In this document: positions 51,724 through 60,000 of the stretch, in pieces
How positions within the stretch are numbered: the stretch's first letter is position 1
Layout: each line of letters begins with the position of its first letter
NCBI GenBank assembly: GCA_009746045.1
Contig: RPFO01000065.1
Coordinates: 4,714,107-4,774,106 of the forward strand
DNA from: Mesostigma viride
Lineage: Eukaryota; Streptophyta; Mesostigmatophyceae; Mesostigmatales; Mesostigmataceae
DNA: 60,000 nt
Direction of reading: 5' to 3'
Notes under the pieces: generated by a model
Seen by the model: the letters and a program-made list of their open reading frames with translations, nothing else
The model's database searches: none
What the model was told of the DNA's origin: nothing
Position numbers and translations under genes: made by a program

Positions 51724-54330
51724 AGTTAGGTTAAATAGTGCCGGAACCTTTTGCCGCCTGAGGCAAATCGGTCCGTAACACTATTTTGCACGGAATAACC
51801 ACTTCCGAGCACCCAAGTTAATTCGGCCGAATTAACTTGGGTGCTCGGAAGTGGTTATTCCGTGCAAAATAGTGTTACGGACCGATTTGCCTCAGGCGGC
51901 AAAAGGTTCCGGCACTATTTAACCTAACTAAAACCTGGCCTCGTGGAGGGGGGACGAAGAGCCCGAGACATCCGCCTAGGCCGCTGAGCACGCACCACTA
52001 AATGCGCCGGAGCTGCCTCAGTGAGGATTCGAACCCCTGACCTCCAAGGTGCACAGGTTTCTTCTCTAATAAACCTGGCCTCGTGGAGGGGGGACGAAGA
52101 GCCCGAGACATCCGCCTAGGCCGCTGAGCACGCACCACTAAATGCGCCGGAGCTGCCTCAGTGAGGATTCGAACCCCTGACCTCCAAGGTGCACAGGTTT
52201 TAGTTAGGTTAAATAGTGCCGGAACCTTTTGCCGCCTGAGGCAAATCGGTCCGTAACACTATTTTGCACGGAATAACCACTTCCGAGCACCCAAGTTAAT
52301 TCGGCCGAATTAACTTGGGTGCTCGGAAGTGGTTATTCCGTGCAAAATAGTGTTACGGACCGATTTGCCTCAGGCGGCAAAAGGTTCCGGCACTATTTAA
52401 CCTAACTAAAACCTGTGCACCTTGGAGGTCAGGGGTTCGAATCCTCACTGAGGCAGCTCCGGCGCATTTAGTGGTGCGTGCTCAGCGGCCTAGGCGGATG
52501 TCTCGGGCTCTTCGTCCCCCCTCCACGAGGCCAGGTTTTAGTTAGGTTAAATAGTGCCGGAACCTTTTGCCGCCTGAGGCAAATCGGTCCGTAACACTAT
52601 TTTGCACGGAATAACCACTTCCGAGCACCCAAGTTAATTCGGCCGAATTAACTTGGGTGCTCGGAAGTGGTTATTCCGTGCAAAATAGTGTTACGGACCG
52701 ATTTGCCTCAGGCGGCAAAAGGTTCCGGCACTATTTAACCTAACTAGAAGTGCCCAAGTCGTGTCAGAAACCCGACTACGGCCAAGTTTCCCTTGGTGGA
52801 GAAAGAGGTGGCCACTGAGATTCGCGAGTATCGGAGCAAGGGGTACATGGTCAACCGCGCGCTTGTGCGCGTAAGTTTATTTCCATCATAATTGTCGGTA
52901 TTTTTCCTGCTGCATTTTGTACATTGTCGCACTAGTTTGCTGAGTTTCGATTGTTTCATGAGTATGCATGCAGCCCGGCCCCGTGAGTATTTGACGTGGA
53001 AGAGCCGAAAGTATGTAATGGTCTTCTTCGTTGCATGCAGCCAAATGATGCAGCGTAACCACCCAGCAACGGGTGATCATGAATTATGTAAGGGTTGGAA
53101 ACTAGCAGTCTTGCTCATTTCTTGGCGATATCCCAGCTGCCCCCCCTTTATTTGAAAGATATTGCTCATGATGCAGGGCAGTGTCACGAGATAATCAGTT
53201 GGGCTTAAGCAGCTACCTGCACCAAAGAAACCTTTTTTGCGGCCTAAAATGTTCTTCTTGTCCTGTTTTAATATTTGTTTGTGCAATGCATGTTGTGCAG
53301 AACATGATGTTCAAGTCCATGCGCAAGCTTCACCCTGAGAACGCGAAAATTTTCGTGTGCAGCGACGGCTTCTTGACCAAGTTTCGGCTCAGGCACGGCT
53401 TCACAACCCGCCTTCGCACCAATGTGAAGTCCCAGGCACGCTCAGCTGAGGAGAAGATGGCGACCATGCAAGGGTTCGTCGAGAGGGTGCAAGGCTACCT
53501 CGTGTCCATGCCTCACAAGGGCAGCGCGGACCATCCGGTCAACGAATTCGACGAGTTGTGGGGCAACTTCCCATCGTGGCTCAGATGGTGCTTCGATGAA
53601 ACTCCCGCAACTTTCAACAACCCTGCGAGAGAGACGTGGGACGAGAAGGGGAAAAAGGAGGTGTGGGTGGCAGGCCAGGCGGGTTCAGCATCGGACAAAC
53701 GCTGGTGCACATTCATCATCCCCTACAGCGCAGGGAAGGGCCCACACTCACCCGTCATGCAGCCACGCCCCGCAGTGATCTTCGGCGGCGCAGGGAACGT
53801 CATGGCTTCAGAGAAGGACAGCTACCATCCCGACGTGGATGTCTATTTCCAGGCATGTCCGCCTTCATGTTATAATTATATGTGCATTATTATTTTATTA
53901 CATTATTACGTACATTCAGACTGTGTACCACTCATCTGAAAATATTGTACGTATGCCAGCCTCACCTCCAGCATTTTTTTCGTCTAGCAGTATGTAGGGT
54001 AATTTTATATTTTCACTATTACTACTACTCTTATATTTTAGCTAATAAAGTAATATTTATTAGTTAACTCTAATACTGTACATAAATAAACTGATTCAAA
54101 TAAATATATTGGTTACGTTTGATTATAATGTCTTCCTTCCTTCCTTCCTTCCTTCCTTCCTTCCTTCCTTCCTTCCTTCCTTCCTTCCTTCCTTCCTTCC
54201 TTCCTTCCTTCCTTCCTTCCTTCCTTCCTTCCTTCCTTCCTTCCTTCCTTCCTTCCTTCCTTCCTTCCTTCCTTCCTTCCTTCCTTCCTTCCTTCCTTCC
54301 TTCCTTCCTTCTTTAGCATAGTCCTCAACA

Positions 54331-54363
<33 letters not shown>

Positions 54364-57300
54364 TGTATGTATGTATGTATGTATGTATGTATGTATGTAT
54401 GTATGTATGTATGTATGTATGTATGTATGTATGTATGTATGTATGTATGTATGTATGTATGTATGTATGTATGTATGTATGTATGTATGTATGTATGTAT
54501 GTATGTATGTATGTATGTATGTATGTATGTATGTATGTATGTATGTATGTATGTATGTATGTATGTATGTAGTTGTACAAGCTAGCGCTTATACTTTTTA
54601 TGCGCAAACCTTTTAGCTAAGGTTAACGCATATTCTTACATCCTGCGCAGGATGTAAGAATATGTGTTAACCTTAGCTAAACGGTTTGCGCATAAAAAGT
54701 ATAAGCGTTAGCTTGTGCAACTTAAAACCTTTGCGCGTTGGGGCGGAATATTAAGCGGCTCCCTAACTAGGGTTTACTTCCGCATCGAATTACTAATTGG
54801 ATATCGAATTACTGATTCGACATTAATCCCGGGAATAGGTTCGATATCTACCTCGCTAGGCGATTAATTAGGTCCGACCGGTGCCCCGGCGGATCCTCCC
54901 AAATAATCCCTACTCGGCACTGACCCCACGAGGTTTCGAACCCGTGACTTCCGCGCCGCGCTGGTTCTAAGTTGTACAAGCTAGCGCTTATACTTTTTAT
55001 GCGCAAACCTTTTAGCTAAGGTTAACGCATATTCTTACATCCTGCGCAGGATGTAAGAATATGCGTTAACCTTAGCTAAAAGGTTTGCGCATAAAAAGCA
55101 TAAGCGCTAGCTTGTACAACTTAGAACCGGCGCGGCGCGGAAGTCACGGGTTCGAAACCTCGTGGGGACAGTGCCGAGTAGGGATTATTTGGAAGGATCC
55201 GCCGGGGCACCGGTCGGACCTAATTAATCGCATAGCGAGGTAGATATCGGACCTTCCCGGGATTAATATCGAATCAGTAATTCGATATCGAATTAGTAAT
55301 TCGGTGCGGAAGTAAACCCTAGTTAGGGAACCGCTTAATATTCCGCCCCAACGCGCAAAGGTTTTAAGTTGTACAAGCTAGCGCTTATACTTTTTATGCG
55401 CAAACCTTTTAGCTAAGGTTAACGCATATTCTTACATCCTGCGCAGGATGTAAGAATATGTGTTAACCTTAGCTAAAAGGTTTGCGCATAAAAAGTATAA
55501 GCGTTAGCTTGTACAACTTATGTATGTATGTATGTATGTATGTATGTATGTATGTATGTATGTATGTATGTATGTATGTATGTATGTATGTATGTATGTA
55601 TGTATGTATGTATGTATGTATGTATGTATGTATGTATGTATGTATGTATGTATGTATGTATGTATGTATGTATGTATGTATGTATGTATGTATGTATGTA
55701 TGTATGTATGTATGTATGTATGTATGTATGTATGTATGTATGTATGTATGTATGTATGTATGTATGTATGTATGTATGTATGTATGTATGTATGTATGTA
55801 TGTATGTATGTATGTATGTATGTTTGGTTCTTTGTTTACTTGCTCAATTACTTGTTTGTTTGGTTGACAGTGCGTAGTCACCACTTTGTCCACTGCACGC
55901 CACACTTAACTGCACTTGTCACTTCACAATTCCTATTCATTGTGCTGGCGTTTCTTAGACATCTTGCCTAACTGGCTTGCCGCAGGTTAGCTTGCCAGCT
56001 AGCCGCATATATTTGATTTATCTCTATTAATGCAATGTCATGTGCCCAACCTCTTAGTAGGGATTATTGGTGCTTTTCTAAGCTCAATTACATGCAATTG
56101 TGATTAATTGTAAGTAGTAGTAAACTAATGGAACATGGTAGTGTTGGATTTATGACTTCTTTCAAGTAATGCTTGTGCCTCATTTGCAGGCTCACGCTTG
56201 GAATGATACACCGACCATGTTGGACATCATCGAGTGCACCATCAAGCCCTACGTGGAAGCGGTGGGCAACAAGGGCACGCAGTTTCTTCTCTTCCTCGAC
56301 AACCTTGCATCCCACGTCGACAAGGAAGTGCTCGCGGCTTTCTGGAAGTTGAACATCCGGGTCGTCCTGGGCCCACCTGGGCTCACGGACGCCTGGCAGC
56401 CCGGTGACCTGCATGTTCAGAATGAGGTCAAGAAGGCCACCTACCGCAAGCAGGATGCCTGGCTGCAGGAGGGAGACAACATGGCAGCGTGAGTTTACTT
56501 AAGTTAGACCGAGGTCATACGTTTTTTCCTTCCCCGTGTGGATGTCTTTGATTTTGCAGCATGCCCGCCGGCTGGCCTGCCTTTCAATTCCACGTGTGTG
56601 TGCATTAATTTTGCTACGACTGATGAGGTAGAATGACCACGCCTTTATTGTGTACTTGTCACAGTACTTACATCATTCTTTCGTTTGCCTTTGCCCCACG
56701 TATGGTGCTGCCATCCATGCATGCAATTGGGGGACATAGATGGACTGGTGCGGACGGGTTCAAGATGAGTGCGAGGACACGGCGGGTGTTGACGACACAA
56801 TGGCTGGGGGAGGCCTGGAAAGAATACCAAGTCGAGCACCAGCAAGTGTTGTGGAGTTCTTTTTTGAAGACAGGCTGCCTCGTGACAGCCAATGGCCACG
56901 GGGACAGCGACATCAAGCCTCAGGGCATGCCGGGATTCACCTTCAAACGCATGGATGCGAGCAAGATCGTGTATGACAAGAGGCTGGTAAGCACTTTCAA
57001 GTCACATTATTATGGGACACGATAGCGGTTCATTGACAGTATAAAGCACGGAAGGGCAATTTGGTGACAATGCTATGTGCAGGTGTTGGTCTTTTGTGAT
57101 CACCAACAACAGATGCTTTTATATTACTACGCCCAAGCAAGCTGACCCCATTCCGTAACATGAGTCTCTCTACTTGTATTTTGTTGTTGTCATAATAATG
57201 TAAAATATGAATGCAGATCAACAAGGCCTGCTTCGTGAACCTGGACGACGCACAGGCTGTGCCAGTGGCCGGGGACGGCCAAGATGCCCACGACGATTTC

Positions 57301-57435
57301 ACGCACAAGCTGGGGCACAACATGGATAGCGATGAGTGGTTTTTGAGCTCCGAAGCGCCGCCCCCTGAGCCTGAGCCCGAGCCTGAGCCGGGTGCTGCGG
57401 GCCGCTCCAAGATGCGCAAGTCTTTCAAACGCAAT
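51406..57435 (+). CDS. Pogo-like DDE transposase gene, at least five exons, interrupted
   Basis: Exons 51406-51723 + 52751-52870, 53301-53852, 56190-56488, 56740-56986, 57217-57435; all junctions keep phase, giving about 585 residues. N-terminal helix-turn-helix regions (SRLSQRQFC...; PLVEKEVATEIREYRSKGYM; FVCSDGFLTKFRLRHGF) form a CENP-B/pogo-type bipartite DNA-binding domain. The DDE core has CFDETPATFNN (first Asp, exon 2), FLLFLDNLASHVDKE (second, exon 3) and TDAWQPGDLHVQNEVKK (third). Transposases of this superfamily cut and paste elements at TA sites. The exon-1 reading frame is broken only by a palindromic element with 5-bp TSD. The start is ATG 51406, 62 bp after Copia-4. TIRs and any last exon (57436-57918) were not found, so a domesticated gene is an alternative. 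Confidence 0.88.
51724..52745. mobile_element. Palindromic element 1b (family 1), TSD AGAAG
   Basis: P 51724-51929, L(f) 51930-52060, 10-bp remnant CTTCTCTAAT, L(f) 52071-52201, P 52202-52407, L(r) 52408-52539, P 52540-52745. Each P is 206 bp and, by eye, perfectly self-complementary. Ends AGTTAGG..CCTAACT; TSD AGAAG at 51719-51723 and 52746-52750. Compared with the 27.9-kb array, all P copies carry the same paired changes (TAGG for TACG, TTGCACGG for TTGCCCGG), present in both arms. Between the first two linkers the palindrome is missing. Confidence 0.97.
52751..52870 (+). CDS. Pogo-like gene exon 1, part after the palindromic element
   Basis: Forty codons CPSRVRNPTTAKFPLVEKEV...NRALVR, in frame with the first part if element plus one TSD copy are skipped. 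Donor GTAAGT at 52871. Confidence 0.88.
52871..53300 (+). other. Intron 1 of the pogo-like gene
   Basis: GT-AG, 430 bp, no other feature. Confidence 0.8.
53301..53852 (+). CDS. Pogo-like gene exon 2 (first catalytic Asp)
   Basis: Acceptor TTGTGCAG, 184 codons NMMFKSMRKLHPENAK...DVDVYFQ. The exon ends CAG followed by GCATGT, a GC donor; phase 0 on both sides agrees with joining to AHAWNDTP of exon 3. Confidence 0.88.
54133..54311. repeat. (TTCC)n microsatellite
   Basis: About 45 perfect units. Confidence 0.98.
54335..54570. repeat. (ATGT)n microsatellite, left block
   Basis: About 59 units, continuing in phase at 55519 once element 2b and one TSD copy are removed. Confidence 0.98.
54571..55518. 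mobile_element. Palindromic element 2b (family 2), TSD TATGT
   Basis: P 54571-54722, L 54723-54969, P 54970-55121, L inverted 55122-55366, P 55367-55518; P is 152 bp, centred on TCCTGCGCAGGA. Begins AGTTGTACAAGC and ends GCTTGTACAACT. It sits inside an (ATGT)n array; a 5-bp TSD TATGT (54566-54570, 55519-55523) restores the tetranucleotide phase exactly. L carries a box-B motif 27 bp from the central P. No coding capacity. Confidence 0.97.
55149..55159 (+). promoter_or_regulatory. Box-B-like motif in family-2 linker
   Basis: GGTTCGAAACC, exact to the GGTTCGANNCC consensus, preceded by GGAAGTCAC as in a tRNA T-arm. On the same strand the linker ends in GGTTTTAA (possible Pol III stop). No box A in a tRNA-like position was found. 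Confidence 0.55.
55519..55823. repeat. (TATG)n microsatellite, right block
   Basis: About 76 units. Long MYVC or IHTY frames here are artefacts of the repeat. Confidence 0.98.
56190..56488 (+). CDS. Pogo-like gene exon 3 (second and third catalytic Asp)
   Basis: Acceptor CATTTGCAG; AHAWNDTPTMLDIIECTIKP to GDNMA; donor GTGAGT after two bases of a codon. Confidence 0.9.
56740..56986 (+). CDS. Pogo-like gene exon 4
   Basis: Acceptor ACATAG completes the split codon; WTGADGFKMSARTRRVLTTQ to VYDKRL; donor GTAAGC. Matches the region after the DDE core of pogo-like proteins (FLKTGCLVTANGHGDSDI). Confidence 0.85.
57217..57435 (+). CDS. Pogo-like gene exon 5
   Basis: Acceptor ATGCAG; INKACFVNLDDAQ, an acidic tail with a PEPEPEPEP repeat, then SKMRKSFKRN; donor GTAAGT at 57436, so a further exon is expected but not identified. 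Confidence 0.75.
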
Positions 57436-57918
57436 GTAAGTAATATCTGTCGAAGCCTGAGTTTTGACGAGTTCTTAGGGTCATGTGTAGTCACACAGTG
57501 GGCGCTGTCGCCATAATTTTTGCACGCATCATTGGGACAATGAGTGGCACGCAGTGCTGTGTACCAAGTCCAAGGTTAGGTCCACCTGTGTTGGGGGGGT
57601 CATATTATTACCCAAGTGCCGGCCCAGGTAATAACTATAATAATTTTTAAAAACAATAAAAAGAATTACATAGCATGGTACTTCCTTATCAAATAATAAT
57701 AAACTTCATTAGTAATCATCTAAGTTAATAATAGTTATTGTTCTTGCATGCTTGGCTGGCTATAAAGAAACTGACCATCAGGCTCATCTATGTACCTCTC
57801 AAGCAACCATATAAACTACATGCACATAGGTATCCGCAGCACCGTTGCAATTCTGGCCGAACCGTCGACCCTCATTTATTAATTGTTGGTTGGTTGCCTT
57901 CAACTTGCCCACACTTAC
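57436..57918 (+). other. Downstream of pogo-like exon 5
   Basis: Starts with the GTAAGT donor. A/T-rich with no clear terminal exon or TIR before Copia-5 begins at 57919. Confidence 0.5.
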
Positions 57919-58562
57919 AGTTAGAAAGAGCTCCCAACGTATGTGAGCTCTTGGTCTTTCACAGCGCGTCTTAGCCAATGTTGCAAGGCAGCAACCTTAA
58001 ATCTGTTCACCAGGCCACGACCACAATGGGCACTTCCACGACCAAGGTGGCACCCACGGTTCGTGCTTTCCGAGATAGCTGGTCATCCCCCATGACCAAG
58101 CTATATCCTTGCGTTGTTCCTCGTTCCCATCGGCGTGACGAGGCACGTGCAGGCGTGCAAGCAAATCCTCAACGTCCACTGGCATCAGTGCAGAGCCAGG
58201 ACGAACTGGATTTGCCTAGACTCTGCAACCTAGGAAGTACAGGACCTGTCACAAGCCTGCAAGGCCTAGTATCCTTGCAGCCCTGTGCCAGCTCCGGTAC
58301 CCTACTAGTTGCAGGCTGCTGCTCCTCCTGGTCTACGTGGACCACAGTCACGTGATAGACAGGCTAAGCCTGTGCAGGCACGGCCTGCCACGTGTCCTGT
58401 CCACTACACCAGAGGACTGCACCCTAGTCGGCCACGGACGGCTAGGACTTCGGGACTTGATATCTTTTTCGTCCCTTGTCTGTTTCAGGCGGTCAGCACG
58501 GCGTTGGAAAGGTCTTTCCAAACTGCATCCACTTAGCATATTGGTTGCCCAAAATGCTAACT
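57919..58562 (-). repeat. Copia-5 3' LTR
   Basis: Inferred from the AGTT..AACT ends, the following minus-strand purine tract (CCAAAAGAAGAAAGGGTTGG) and a length (644 bp) like that of Copia-4. The second LTR is not available for proof. Confidence 0.7.
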
Positions 58563-59578
58563 CCAACCCTTTCTTCTTTTGGAGCTGGACCAGCTTGAAA
58601 CCAGCCTAACCTTGCTTGTGCTCACTCAGCCACAGACCGCTTGGTCCCTTGGGGTTGATCAGACCTGGTAGGGCCCAGGGTCCTGCCTCCTTTTGGGTAA
58701 CAACATATACGCCCTTGGACCAGGCTAGGTGTACTGGCCAGTGAATCAGAGGTCACCCCAGGTTATCCCCTGACCCCTTGGTCAGCTCCCAACCTTTCCT
58801 TGGGAACTTGGTGTTAGATGAAAGTCAAGGCACATTACCTAGTCCAATGGCTGGGATTAAAGGATGCCAAGAACGTATTATTGTGAGTTCCTGATCTTTC
58901 ACAGTTATCACAGGCGCCCGTTCTTATGGCGCCCGCCTTGGCCAGCCTTTCCCTTTTATGCTCAAAGAGACTCAGGTAGCACCTTTACAAATACTGCCTT
59001 ATTGGGGAGCCCATGTCTTCACTGGGTGTTAAGCCCAGGAATCACTCATGCCAGGCTGTGGCTTTGCTGGGGAAATGAACCCCACCCCAACCTCCAGGTT
59101 TATAGGTGACCTGGAACTTTTCACAAGAGAAACATTACAACCATGGGAACAACATGAGAATGACATGACATGGTTATGTTTTATTCAAGCATTATATAAC
59201 CCAGAATGTGGTTCCCTGGCAACCATGTTCCACATGGTCACACAACCAGGTTCTTTATTAGCAACAGGTTGGAAACAAGCACTAGAAAACATATGTACAG
59301 CAACCTGTAAGAACCAACATTCGGGTTGCCCTTGCATGGCCTAACTGTTTGAGGCCAAAGGCGTCGACTTAAGTCCTGGCGACTCTTCTGAACCCCATGG
59401 GGAGGGCCAGGCATGATTCTCAGCTGGTAGGAGTGACATTCCACACCAACTCCTGTCCAGGAGGGTGTACCTAACCCTGAAGGACCGGCTGTCAACCAGT
59501 AAGCACCAGTCACCACTTGGTACTTTGGTCAAGCAGCCCACTGGGGACACCCAAGCTGAAGCAAGGCCTGGTCTCAGT
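58563..59578 (-). other. Copia-5 3' UTR
   Basis: Non-coding; contains paired GGCGCCCG motifs near 58911-58940 like Copia-4. Confidence 0.65.
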
Positions 59579-60000
59579 CTATGGCCGCCCGTGTAAGGGG
59601 TCCATGAGCCCACGGAGCAGGGGGTACTGCCTCTCCGCCTTCTCCTCCAGCTTGGTGAGGGCATCTGCAGGGTTGTCCACACCAGGCACATGTTCAATGT
59701 GAGCTAGGTAGGACATCTCCTTGAGCAACAAGTAGTCAAGGTCCCTGCTCCTGGCCAGCTGCCTGTGCACAAATTGCACCATGCCCATGCTATCTATCCT
59801 CACCAGTGTGTGCAGCTGCAACCTACAGGAAGCCACTTGACATAGCTGGTAGAAGAGCTCCCTCAAGTAAAGAGCAGTATGCAGCCCTTCACAGATTGCC
59901 CTGCACTCAGCAATATCACTGCTGGGTGTAACCCTGTTCTGCAACCGACTGTACCAGGTAACAAGTGAGGTGTGATCTTGCTCCAGGGTAACTAATGCTG
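59579..60000 (-). CDS. Copia-5 RNase H domain, partial
   Basis: The minus-strand frame is open to the window edge: LVTWYSRLQNRVTPSSDIAE, AECRAICEGLHTALYLREL, VRIDSMGMVQFVHRQLARSR, VDNPADALTKL, ending DPLHGRP. The E and second D of the D-E-D set are visible; the first D is beyond the edge. Similar to but distinct from the Copia-4 RNase H. Confidence 0.88.
   Translation of the reverse strand, partial: ALVTLEQDHTSLVTWYSRLQNRVTPSSDIAECRAICEGLHTALYLRELFYQLCQVASCRLQLHTLVRIDSMGMVQFVHRQLARSRDLDYLLLKEMSYLAHIEHVPGVDNPADALTKLEEKAERQYPLLRGLMDPLHGRP

Larger units (their letters stand above)
53853..56189 (+). other. Intron 2 of the pogo-like gene (GC-AG, 2.3 kb)
   Basis: Enlarged by a (TTCC)n array, two (ATGT)n blocks and palindromic element 2b between them. 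No exon is seen inside. Confidence 0.75.
57919..60000 (-). mobile_element. Copia-5: 3' end of another Copia element, runs off the window
   Basis: LTR 57919-58562, 3' UTR, then RNase H on the minus strand. Left end AGTTAGAAAGAGC and right end ATGCTAACT again show AGTT/AACT termini. The partner LTR and TSD lie outside the window; the left 5 bp would be CTTAC. Confidence 0.85.

Noticed and set aside
51725-52747. Element 1b acting as an intron (GT..AG at its edges)
   Set aside because: Splicing from GT at 51725 to AG at 52747 would put the following exon out of frame and lose the PLVEKEVATEIREY segment; the TSD explains the boundary better.
54109-55971. Frames of MYVC, IHTY and FLPS repeats
   Set aside because: Artefacts of (ATGT)n and (TTCC)n arrays.

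Overview
The window reads as nuclear DNA of a eukaryote, most likely an alga or other protist, with no prokaryotic signals. Reasons: a gene with GT-AG introns and one GC-AG intron, non-LTR and LTR retrotransposons, DNA transposons, tetranucleotide microsatellites, and no operons or ribosome binding sites. Composition alone does not allow a species call. Almost everything is mobile DNA, much of it nested, and many insertion boundaries can be read to the base because target site duplications (TSDs) or paralogous empty sites survive.

Layout. 1-4.3 kb: decayed Copia-like element (Copia-1, minus). 4.4-5.9 kb: two pieces of a non-LTR element (LINE). 5.9-8.5 kb: a dispersed repeat plus the 3' part of an unrecognised minus-strand gene ('gene X'), carrying a microsatellite and a MITE. 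8534-16064: Copia-2 (TSD GTGGG) inside gene X, itself carrying a nested minus-strand LTR element and a MITE. 16.4-20.9 kb: a palindromic element (family 2) in gene X, split by a 3.9-kb tandem-repeat block. 21-26.9 kb: non-coding DNA, a TTAA-flanked DNA element and a LINE endonuclease relic. 26.9-27.7 kb: second copy of gene X with a 77-bp solo palindrome. 27713-40068: Copia-3 (TSD GAAAC), whose 1185-codon pol is intact; its 5' LTR carries a 2.5-kb array of eight giant palindromes and its 3' LTR a TTAA element. 40-43.5 kb: relics, simple repeats, one acidic ORF and a 60-bp minisatellite. 43557-51343: Copia-4 (minus, TSD CTGTC), inserted 62 bp before the ATG of a spliced pogo-like transposase gene (51406-57435). 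That gene carries a palindromic element in exon 1 and another in intron 2. 57919-60000: 3' end of Copia-5 (minus).

The most interesting system is a class of palindromic mobile elements. Three sequence families (206-bp, 152-bp and 77-bp near-perfect palindromes, 'P') begin AGTT, end AACT and make 5-bp TSDs. The Copia LTRs here do the same, unlike the canonical TG..CA. In the two larger families P alternates with linkers ('L') of 131-132 or about 246 bp that occur in either orientation. Both linker types carry an exact Pol III box-B motif 26-27 bp from the palindrome edge, although they are otherwise unrelated. I infer that these are non-autonomous LTR-type (TRIM-like) elements with palindromic LTRs, mobilised by the Copia integrase. 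The Copia elements are unusual too: the aspartic-protease-like domain lies after the integrase in three separate families, and the two RTs in which the catalytic motif can be read have HGDD instead of YVDD.
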